13,759 nucleotides of DNA, from assembly GCA_003240795.1 (NCBI GenBank), contig QFNK01000019.1:1-13759 (forward strand). Reading direction: 5' to 3'. Below, piece after piece: positions 6,487 to 13,036 of this stretch. The first letter of the stretch is position 1. Each line of letters begins with the position of its first letter. Position numbers and translations under genes: made by a program. The stretch is from Micavibrio aeruginosavorus. Its GTDB lineage: Bacteria; Pseudomonadota; Alphaproteobacteria; Micavibrionales; Micavibrionaceae. A model generated the notes under the pieces. That model made no database searches and was not told the origin of the DNA. It saw only the letters and a program-made list of their open reading frames with translations.

Positions 6487-7404
6487 ATGCAGACCGCAAT
6501 CCGCTACGGCTTTGCCGCAGACATAGACAAACTTAACAGCAAGACAGCCGTATCGGGCATGGCCGCCAGCGCATCTGGCGAAAACAGCCCCTATGCAGGC
6601 CCGATACACCTGACGGTCGTTGGCGAGAACATATCATTTCACAAACGCCACCTTGAAAAAATTTCGACGGCAAAGGCCTTGCAGGGCGGCCTGTACGCAG
6701 GCGCGGCGGGCTTTATCAACCTGTCTTACATAGCGGCGAGCAAGGCATCCGGCGCGGTTCTGTTTGATATCAACGTCTATCAGACGCTGTTCTGGAATAT
6801 CGTATTCGAAAAAATCGCGCGCAATTCCGACAAAGCGCATTTTCGGGAGGATCTCTCAAACATAGCGCTGGATCTGCGTGAAAAAGGGGATTTGCAGCCC
6901 GGCAGCATACGCGAAAGCTTTGCCGCCGCCTGCAAGAATGCCGGCACGACCCTTTTCAAAAATCTGTCCGAAGACACGCTGCCCCAATGGATCGAAAAAG
7001 ACAGCCGGATCAGCCCGGAAGGCACATGGATGCATGATTCCGCCGCGTACGCCCACATCCGCTCGCTGGTAAAGGGCCGCGCGATCGGCGCCGTGACACT
7101 CGACATTACGGACAGGGCGGCCTGCCATCATATGGGCCGCTATCTGGACGGGGACGGCGCCAAAATCAGATTGCTGTACGCGAGCAATATCCTGAATTTC
7201 CTCCAGCCCGTTATCCGCAAGACCGATTTCATCGGGCGGCGCATATCCGACAGGACGCAGGAGAATGCGAAAGCAAATCTTTACGGCTGGATGGAAAGAA
7301 AAGGTCACATCATAGAGTGCGATAACCTTGAGCGTAACACGCCGCTTCTGGTTCCTGCCCATATCTACAAGCCGCAAAGACCGCCCGTACCTGCCTTCTC
7401 CTAG
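6487..7404 (+). CDS. Rossmann-like protein of unknown function, resembling LIC_10091/DUF7790
   Basis: 305 residues, no signal peptide and no clear membrane segment, so probably cytoplasmic. I do not recognise a characterised family. Two blocks resemble, from memory, the LIC_10091-like (DUF7790) proteins, which have a Rossmann/methyltransferase-like fold. Block one is GLYAGAAGFINLSYIA (68-83) leading to AVLFDIN (90-96), like a GVYLGVGxxxNFxYIA...AFIVDI pattern. Block two is AVTLDIT (202-208) leading to GRYL and YASNILNFL (231-239), like GDFxG...YVSNVExYL. The usual Gly-rich loop is altered. The start has GAGGAAGAAGG upstream and a strong promoter at 6277. Eight of 25 isoleucines use ATA and five arginines use AGA/AGG, unlike the flanking genes. 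It separates lptE from holA, so it may be a later insertion. Any catalytic role is unproven. Confidence 0.6.
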   Translation: MQTAIRYGFAADIDKLNSKTAVSGMAASASGENSPYAGPIHLTVVGENISFHKRHLEKISTAKALQGGLYAGAAGFINLSYIAASKASGAVLFDINVYQTLFWNIVFEKIARNSDKAHFREDLSNIALDLREKGDLQPGSIRESFAAACKNAGTTLFKNLSEDTLPQWIEKDSRISPEGTWMHDSAAYAHIRSLVKGRAIGAVTLDITDRAACHHMGRYLDGDGAKIRLLYASNILNFLQPVIRKTDFIGRRISDRTQENAKANLYGWMERKGHIIECDNLERNTPLLVPAHIYKPQRPPVPAFS

Positions 7405-7450
7405 CGTTTTGTACGCGACAGGGCGGACGCTACCGTCTATATTTCCTTTC

Positions 7451-8461
7451 ATGAAACTCGGCTGGAAAGACATCGAAAGCTTCGTAAAGAAACCCGACGC
7501 GAAGGCGCGGGTAATTCTTGTCTACGGTCCGGATGCCGGCCTGATGCGGGAACGCGCGAACGAAATGGCGCGCAGCGTTGTCTCCGACCTGAACGATCCG
7601 TTCAACGTCGCGGCTCTCTCCGCCGACATGCTGGGCGACGACCCAGCCCGCCTGATGGACGAGGCGATGGCCATGTCCCTCATGGGCGGCGCGCGCCTGA
7701 TCCGTGTTGAGGGCGGCTCGGACAAGCTGACCACGCTGATCAAGGATTACCTCGCGTCGCCAAGCGCGGAAAACCTTGTGATGATCGAGGCAGGCGAGCT
7801 GGGCCCGCGCTCTTCGCTGCGGCTGCTCGTTGAAAAATCAAACAACGCCGCCGCCGTACCGTGTTACGTCGATGATGAGCGCGGCGTGGCAACCCTGATC
7901 CGCCAGACCGTTTCGGCCGCAGGATATGCGATGCAGGGCGATGCCATGTCCTGGTTTGCCTCCAACATTGCCGGCGACCGCGCACGCGTACGCGGCGAAA
8001 TCGACAAGCTACTGCTCTATATGGGCAATGAATCAAAAACGATTACGCTGGAGGATGTCCGGGCGGCTTGCGGCGAGGCGGGCGATCAGTCGATCGACGA
8101 TCTCCTGTACGCCATCGGCAACGGCAAGGCGGAAATCGCGCTCGGCGCGTACAACAAATTGCTGGAGGAGGGCGTGTTCATCATCACCATCATGCGCGCC
8201 CTTCAAAATCATTTCCGCCGCCTGCATTACACGCGCGTTCTGATGAAAACCGGATCGAGCGCGGACGAGGCGATGAAAAAGCTTCAGCCCGCCATCTTTT
8301 TCAAGCATACGGATGCTTTCAAGGCACAGCTTCGCAAATGGCCGGAGGAACGCCTGATGGCGTACATGCAACGCTTGGCGCAGGTGGAAGCCCAGATGAA
8401 ACAGACCGGGACGCCGTCGGAAACGCTCGGCTCCAACGTCATCCTGTCCTTGGCCGCATAA
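7451..8461 (+). CDS. holA: DNA polymerase III delta subunit
   Basis: 336 residues, normal length. HolA is the clamp-loader subunit that opens the beta sliding clamp so that it can be placed on primed DNA. The start MKLGWKDIESFVKKPDAKAR followed by VILVYGPDAGLMRERA (residues 21-36) is characteristic of alphaproteobacterial HolA. The C-terminal half contains the helical collar region, including ALQNHFRRLHYTR. The frame is open further upstream, but those residues overlap the preceding gene and are not HolA-like, so I start at 7451. I see no good ribosome site there, so translation may be weak or depend on the upstream gene, whose stop lies 46 bases before. It ends only 9 bases from the end of the convergent parB. 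Confidence 0.93.
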   Translation: MKLGWKDIESFVKKPDAKARVILVYGPDAGLMRERANEMARSVVSDLNDPFNVAALSADMLGDDPARLMDEAMAMSLMGGARLIRVEGGSDKLTTLIKDYLASPSAENLVMIEAGELGPRSSLRLLVEKSNNAAAVPCYVDDERGVATLIRQTVSAAGYAMQGDAMSWFASNIAGDRARVRGEIDKLLLYMGNESKTITLEDVRAACGEAGDQSIDDLLYAIGNGKAEIALGAYNKLLEEGVFIITIMRALQNHFRRLHYTRVLMKTGSSADEAMKKLQPAIFFKHTDAFKAQLRKWPEERLMAYMQRLAQVEAQMKQTGTPSETLGSNVILSLAA

Positions 8462-8470
8462 GGCTGAAAA

Positions 8471-9394
8471 TTACCCCAGAACTTTCGGAATTTTGGCGAG
8501 GCGCAGGGCAATCTCGTCGAACTGGTCTAGCGATTTGAACTCGACCGACAAAACACCCTTGTTTTCCGCACTCATCGCGATTGTCACACGAAGGCCGAGC
8601 GCGTTGGTCAGGTCTTTTTCCATGTCGAGGATGTTCGGGTCTTTGAAGGTGGGCCCTTTGGCTTTCTTGCCGCCGCGGTTCTGGATTTCACGGCCCGCAT
8701 TTTCGGCGGCCAGTTTCTCCGTCTGGCGAACAGACAGCCCGCCATTGATAACCGCCTGCGCCAGCTCGTCCGGATTTTCCGCGCCGATCATGGCGCGCGC
8801 ATGCCCCGCGCTGATCTGCCCCTCGACAACTTTGTTTTTGACGCTGTCGGGAAGGGAGAGCAGACGCACCATGTTCGATACGTGACTACGCGAGCGGCTG
8901 ACCGCATGGCCGACCTCTTCCGCGCCGAGACCAAATTCATCCATCAAACGCTGATAGCCGCGCGCTTCTTCGATCGCGTTCAGATCCTGACGCTGAAGGT
9001 TTTCGATAAGGCCTATCTGCAAGACTTCGGAATCGTCCAGATCGCGGATTACGACAGGCACTTCATGCAGCTGCGCCTTCTGCGATGCGCGCCAGCGGCG
9101 TTCGCCGGCGACGATCTGATACATGTCCTTGCTGCCCGGAACGGGACGGACAAGAATAGGCTGCAGAAGACCGTGAACCTTGATCGACTGCGCCAGTTCG
9201 GAAAGCATGGCCGGATCGAAATGCGTACGCGGCTGATCAGGGTTCGGGGTCAGTTGGCCGATACCAACGGTCTTGCGCGATGTATTGGACGGCGCCTGCG
9301 CGGTTGCCTCTGGCGCATGCGTGACGGCGAATGTCGCTTCCTCGTCTTCGAACAGGGCATCCAGCCCGCGGCCAAGTCCTTTTTTCGGTGTCAT
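8471..9394 (-). CDS. parB: Chromosome-partition protein ParB (CTP-dependent parS clamp)
   Basis: 307 residues. ParB binds parS, loads as a CTP-dependent sliding clamp and is moved by ParA, segregating the origin region. The N-terminus KKGLGRGLDALF is the ParA-contact motif. The CTP-binding motifs are GERRWRA (97-103) and ENLQRQDLNAIEEA (131-144). A helix-turn-helix around 158-182 (VSRSRSHVSNMVRLL) reads parS, and a C-terminal dimerisation domain follows. The frame extends to a TTG at 9412, but the ATG at 9394 has AGGAAG (9402-9407) seven bases upstream and gives the standard N-terminus. It follows parA by 48 bases, so the two form one operon. Three parS sites lie upstream at 10763-11790. Confidence 0.97.
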   Translation of the reverse strand: MTPKKGLGRGLDALFEDEEATFAVTHAPEATAQAPSNTSRKTVGIGQLTPNPDQPRTHFDPAMLSELAQSIKVHGLLQPILVRPVPGSKDMYQIVAGERRWRASQKAQLHEVPVVIRDLDDSEVLQIGLIENLQRQDLNAIEEARGYQRLMDEFGLGAEEVGHAVSRSRSHVSNMVRLLSLPDSVKNKVVEGQISAGHARAMIGAENPDELAQAVINGGLSVRQTEKLAAENAGREIQNRGGKKAKGPTFKDPNILDMEKDLTNALGLRVTIAMSAENKGVLSVEFKSLDQFDEIALRLAKIPKVLG

Positions 9395-9442
9395 CTTATT
9401 GCTTCCTGCCAACTATTTTTGATGCTGTTGAGAGCGGCTTTT

Positions 9443-10348
9443 CTATGCCGCCTGTGTAGATCCGTCGTTGTTTCCGGCCGCTACGTCCTTCGCCGCCTGC
9501 GCCACTTCCGCGAGAAGTTTTTTCTCCCGCTTCATGACTTCACCCGCAAGGCTGATATAGGCGCGGGCTCCCGGGCATTTCATATCGTAAACGATGGCGG
9601 GAAGGCCATGGCTCGGCGCTTCGCTGAGGCGGACATTGCGCGGAATGATGGTTTTGTAAACCTTGTCGCCGAAATAGGCGCGGACATCGTCGGCCACCTG
9701 ATCGGACAGGTTGTTGCGTTTGTCGAACATCGTCAGGACGATGCCGTGGATGTCGAGACGCGGGTTAAAGCTCTTCTTCACCCGCTCGATTGTTTTCACC
9801 AGGTGCGACAAACCTTCCAGCGCGAAGAATTCACATTGCAGCGGTACGACGATGGCATCCGACGCCACCAGCGCGTTGAGCGTCAGAAGGCTTAGGGATG
9901 GCGGGCAGTCGATGACAACATACTCATACGGCATAGGTACGCGCAGCGCACGTTGCAGGCGGAATTCACGGTGTTCGGTCGTCACCAGCTCGATTTCAGC
10001 ACCGGAAAGATGGATCGACGACGGCAGGACGTACAGACCCGGAACCTTTGTCGGCTGGACGGTTTCCGCGACGGAGGCATCATCGAAAATGACATCGTAC
10101 GTGCTTTTACGAAGCCCCGCGCGGCGGATGCCGAGACCGGTTGACGCATTGCCCTGGGAGTCGAGATCGACCAGCAAAACCTTTTTGCCAATAGCCGCAA
10201 GCGCGGTGGCAAGGTTTACCGCCGTAGTTGTCTTGCCAACGCCGCCTTTTTGGTTTGCGACCGACAGAATACGGGGAATGCGGCTTTGCGCCATCGAATA
10301 GGCGGTTTGTCTGGAAGACGGTGCGGGCTTGGACGTCGCGTCGTTCAT
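9443..10348 (-). CDS. parA: Chromosome-partition ATPase ParA
   Basis: 301 residues. ParA dimerises on nucleoid DNA with ATP; ParB stimulates hydrolysis, and the resulting gradient pulls the parS region. The deviant Walker A box is KGGVGKTT (34-41) with its signature first lysine. Walker A' is LLVDLDSQGNAST and Walker B is YVVIDCPPSL. It lacks the long N-terminal DNA-binding domain of plasmid type Ia ParA, so it is a chromosomal type. The frame opens at a TTG (10396), and an ATG exists at 10363. I chose the ATG at 10348 because AAGGGGAA lies directly upstream of it. A promoter candidate at 10380-10409 suggests that parAB can be transcribed apart from rsmG. Confidence 0.97.
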   Translation of the reverse strand: MNDATSKPAPSSRQTAYSMAQSRIPRILSVANQKGGVGKTTTAVNLATALAAIGKKVLLVDLDSQGNASTGLGIRRAGLRKSTYDVIFDDASVAETVQPTKVPGLYVLPSSIHLSGAEIELVTTEHREFRLQRALRVPMPYEYVVIDCPPSLSLLTLNALVASDAIVVPLQCEFFALEGLSHLVKTIERVKKSFNPRLDIHGIVLTMFDKRNNLSDQVADDVRAYFGDKVYKTIIPRNVRLSEAPSHGLPAIVYDMKCPGARAYISLAGEVMKREKKLLAEVAQAAKDVAAGNNDGSTQAA

Positions 10349-10379
10349 GGCTTCCCCTTGCATGAGTGTTGAGAAGGTC

Positions 10380-10409
10380 ACTATGCAGAATCCCAAGCGG
10401 AAAGGTCAA
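10380..10409 (-). promoter_or_regulatory. Candidate parAB promoter
   Basis: TTGACC (10409 to 10404), 18 bases, CATAGT (10385 to 10380) on the - strand, in the 117-base gap between rsmG and parA. It would start transcription about 25 bases before the parA ATG. Just upstream is a 12-bp perfect AT palindrome, CTTATATATAAG (10418-10429), which could be a protein site or an UP-like element. Confidence 0.5.
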
Positions 10410-10457
10410 GGAAATACCTTATATATAAGCGTGTGACGGACGACCTATTTCAAAATT

Positions 10458-10477
10458 TTGGGCGCTTACGCGCCCAA
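10458..10477 (-). terminator. Hairpin over the rsmG stop, possible weak terminator
   Basis: TTGGGCGC, a four-base loop, GCGCCCAA: an 8-bp perfect stem that contains the rsmG stop codon in its loop. On the - strand it is followed by AATTTTG, a short interrupted T-tract, so termination would be weak. It may instead act as an RNA 3'-end or stability element between mnmEG-rsmG and parAB. Confidence 0.35.
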
Positions 10478-11089
10478 CTTTATCCTTGAAAGATGGAGGA
10501 TTCGGGCGTCGGGATCAGTCACGCTGGCCGTTTCCGCGCAGTCGAAATTCCAGCCGGCGCTTCGCGCCGCCCTTATTTCCTCTGCAAAAGCGGCGCCTTT
10601 GGGAAACAAAGCCTGAAGATCCGGATTTTTCTCTATCCATGGTTTGATATAGTTCAAAAGCTCCAAAAGTGAAGCCAGAGCCCGTGCGGAGACCAGATCG
10701 GGGGCGGGTAAGGTGCCTGTGGCAACTTCGATCCTCATATTCTGAATCGAAACGTTTGATCCCGTTTCACGTGAAACAGCACTCAGGAAAGCACACTTTT
10801 TGCTGTCCGATTCTATTAAAGTGACGGCCTTATGCGATAAGCAGATCCCAAACACCATCCCGGGAAAACCTGCGCCAGAACCGAGATCGTAAATAGTTTT
10901 TACATGCTCAGGGACGAGAGGAAGAATCTGTACGGAATCAATAAAATGACGGTCCCAGGAATCTTCAACAGTCTTGGGACTGATCAAATTTATGGTTTTT
11001 TGCCATTTTAACAAAATCGCATGGTAGGCGCGTAATTTGTCTTCAGTTTCACGTGAAACGGAAAAATCGGACAAATTAGGCCGCTTCAT
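10466..11089 (-). CDS. rsmG: 16S rRNA (guanine-N7)-methyltransferase RsmG
   Basis: 207 residues, normal length. RsmG uses S-adenosylmethionine to methylate N7 of G527 in 16S rRNA, next to the streptomycin site. The family motifs NLIS (34-37), WDRHFIDS (45-52) and the cofactor loop DLGSGAGFPG (68-77) are intact. The start at 11089 overlaps the 3' end of mnmG by 14 nt, so the two are translationally coupled; the ribosome site is weak. Two parS palindromes are embedded in the coding sequence, each encoding Val-Ser-Arg-Glu-Thr (residues 11-15 and 105-109). Confidence 0.96.
   Translation of the reverse strand: MKRPNLSDFSVSRETEDKLRAYHAILLKWQKTINLISPKTVEDSWDRHFIDSVQILPLVPEHVKTIYDLGSGAGFPGMVFGICLSHKAVTLIESDSKKCAFLSAVSRETGSNVSIQNMRIEVATGTLPAPDLVSARALASLLELLNYIKPWIEKNPDLQALFPKGAAFAEEIRAARSAGWNFDCAETASVTDPDARILHLSRIKLGA
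10763..10778. promoter_or_regulatory. parS: parS site 1 (inside rsmG)
   Basis: CGTTTCACGTGAAACA: the 14-base palindrome GTTTCACGTGAAAC is perfect, and one outer base differs from the standard TGTTTCACGTGAAACA. It lies about 415 bp upstream of the parA start and is the expected loading site for the ParB encoded here. Confidence 0.93.
11045..11060. promoter_or_regulatory. parS: parS site 2 (inside rsmG)
   Basis: AGTTTCACGTGAAACG: perfect 14-base core with both outer bases changed from consensus. It lies at codons 10-15 of rsmG, 282 bp from site 1. Confidence 0.9.
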
Positions 11090-12971
11090 GGGACTTACCG
11101 ACGCGCTCAGCGCGCTTTACAAAGCGAAGAAGGGAAACAATAGCGGCAGGCGTAACACCCGGAATACGGGCAGCAGCTCCAAGCGTGGCGGGACGAACGG
11201 CTTCCAGCTTTTGGCGCACCTCGGTAGACAACGTGCCGATTTGGGCATAGTCCAGATTGAGAGGAATACTCAAAGCTTCTTCACGGCGGAAAGCAGCAAC
11301 ATCATCTTCCTGACGCTGGGCGTAGCTATCATAAAGCGTTTCGATTTCCATCTGATTGCGGATGTCCGGGGCAATTTTCTCCAAATCCGGCCAGACGTTT
11401 TGAAGCGTTTCCCAGTGAATATCCGGCTGGCGGAGCAGTTCAAACGCGCTGCGGCGGCGTCCATCTTTATTAACTGCGATCCCTTGCTTTTCGAGCTCGT
11501 TGGGTGTCGCGGAGCATTTATCGCGCAGAATGGAATAGGCCGTTTGAAGCGCGGCCTTCTTGTCCGCCCATACGGTGCAACGCTCGGCACCGGCAAAACC
11601 GCCCTCAACCGCAATATCCGTCAGGCGTTGATCTGCATTGTCGGCGCGGAGGGTTAGGCGGTATTCAGCGCGGGAGGTGAACATGCGGTAGGGCTCAGGC
11701 GCACCACGACTGATAAGGTCATCCACCATCACGCCGATATAAGCCTGTGCACGGTCAAGGACGAAGGGCTTCAGTGTTTCACGTGAAACAGCCCCCGCCA
11801 GAATGGCCGCATTCAGACCCGCTACAAGCCCCTGTGCGGCCGCTTCCTCATACCCTGTAGTGCCGTTGATCTGCCCAGCAAGAAACAGACCGGAAAGACG
11901 CTTGGACTCTAGGGTTTGTTTGAGATCGCGCGGGTCGCAATAATCATATTCGATCGCATAGGCCCATTCAAAAACCTGCGCTTTTTCTAGCCCGGGGATG
12001 GAGGCCAGCAATTCCGCCTGAACATCTATCGGCAGGGCGTTTGAAATCCCGTTCGGGTAAACGGTCGGATCATCAAGACCTTCCGGCTCCAGGAAAATCT
12101 GGTGGCGCTCCTTGTCTGCAAAACGGACGACTTTGTCTTCGATCGAGGGGCAATAGCGTGGGCCGGTGCCGGAAATCTGGCCGGAATACATCGGCGCCTG
12201 ATGCAGATTGGCGCGGATAATATCATGCGTTTTCGCCGTGGTATAAGTCACGCCGCAATCGATTTGCGGCACGGTGATGCGGTCATTCAGGAAGGAAAAG
12301 GGGACAGGATTCTCATCCGCCTTTTGCATTTCCAGGCCCGCCCAGTCAATGGTGCGGCCGTCGATACGCGCCGGTGTCCCCGTTTTCAGACGGCCCAGCG
12401 GAAAGCCCAGCTTTTCCAATGTCAGCGCCAGACCCACGGCCGGTTTCTCACCAACACGTCCGGCAGGTGTCTTTTCAAGACCGCGATGGATCAGGCCGCG
12501 CAGGAATGTACCCGTCGTTATGATGACAGACTTAGCGGACAACTCGCAGCCGTCGCCCGTTACAACGCCGATAACAGCGCCGTCCTTGATAATAAGGTCT
12601 TCCGCGCCGCCTTCCCAAAGGGAAAGATTTGGGTATTCCCGCAAGGTCTCCTGCATCGCCTGGCGATACAATTTTCTGTCCGCCTGCGTACGGGGACCAC
12701 GCACGGCGGGTCCTTTGGAAGCGTTTAGCATCCGGAATTGAATACCCGCCCTGTCGGTCACGCGCCCCATGATACCGTCCAGCGCGTCGATTTCGCGCAC
12801 CAGATGCCCCTTGCCCAGACCGCCGATCGCGGGGTTGCAGGACATCACGCCGATGGTGTCGATCTTGTGCGTGAGAAGGGCTGTTTTCGCGCCATAACGC
12901 GCAGCGGCGGCCGCGGCCTCACAGCCTGCATGCCCGCCGCCGATCACAATGACGTCAAAGGAAGTTTCCAT
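11076..12971 (-). CDS. mnmG: tRNA uridine-5-carboxymethylaminomethyl modification enzyme MnmG
   Basis: 631 residues, normal length. With MnmE, MnmG installs the carboxymethylaminomethyl group on the wobble uridine (U34) of several tRNAs, using FAD, NADH and a folate carbon. The N-terminal FAD loop is VIGGGHAGCE (9-18). Both family signatures are present: GTGPRYCPSIEDK, and AGQINGTTGYEEAAAQG continuing into LVAGLNA. The C-terminal helical domain that contacts tRNA ends at the stop at 11076. AAAGG just before the ATG serves as ribosome site. It lies 65 bases after mnmE and overlaps rsmG by 14 nt, so the three probably form one transcript. A perfect parS lies within it at codons 395-399. Confidence 0.98.
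   Translation of the reverse strand: METSFDVIVIGGGHAGCEAAAAAARYGAKTALLTHKIDTIGVMSCNPAIGGLGKGHLVREIDALDGIMGRVTDRAGIQFRMLNASKGPAVRGPRTQADRKLYRQAMQETLREYPNLSLWEGGAEDLIIKDGAVIGVVTGDGCELSAKSVIITTGTFLRGLIHRGLEKTPAGRVGEKPAVGLALTLEKLGFPLGRLKTGTPARIDGRTIDWAGLEMQKADENPVPFSFLNDRITVPQIDCGVTYTTAKTHDIIRANLHQAPMYSGQISGTGPRYCPSIEDKVVRFADKERHQIFLEPEGLDDPTVYPNGISNALPIDVQAELLASIPGLEKAQVFEWAYAIEYDYCDPRDLKQTLESKRLSGLFLAGQINGTTGYEEAAAQGLVAGLNAAILAGAVSRETLKPFVLDRAQAYIGVMVDDLISRGAPEPYRMFTSRAEYRLTLRADNADQRLTDIAVEGGFAGAERCTVWADKKAALQTAYSILRDKCSATPNELEKQGIAVNKDGRRRSAFELLRQPDIHWETLQNVWPDLEKIAPDIRNQMEIETLYDSYAQRQEDDVAAFRREEALSIPLNLDYAQIGTLSTEVRQKLEAVRPATLGAAARIPGVTPAAIVSLLRFVKRAERVGKSHEAA
11775..11790. promoter_or_regulatory. 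parS: parS site 3 (inside mnmG), perfect consensus
   Basis: TGTTTCACGTGAAACA, all 16 bases matching the well-known bacterial parS. It is 730 bp from site 2. In mnmG it encodes Val-Ser-Arg-Glu-Thr, the same peptide as the two sites in rsmG. Confidence 0.97.
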
Positions 12972-13036
12972 GGCCTTTTCTATATATATTTTCTTGAAAA
13001 ATATCCACAGAAACCAGCGTTAGAAATCAGGGCGTC
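12972..13036. other. mnmE-mnmG spacer: AT-rich tract with a DnaA-box-like 9-mer
   Basis: This 65-base gap contains a run of almost only A and T (about 12978-13004). It ends in ATATCCACA (13001-13009), which differs from the strict DnaA box TTATCCACA only at the first base. One box is far short of an origin; it may be chance or a DnaA-responsive element near mnmG. Confidence 0.25.

Noticed and set aside
9395..9412. TTG start for ParB six codons upstream
   Set aside because: The ATG at 9394 has a well-spaced AGGAAG and gives the standard ParB N-terminus.
8801..9895. 364-codon + strand frame across parB and parA
   Set aside because: It is antisense to two certain genes, crosses their intergenic gap, and has no recognisable domain.
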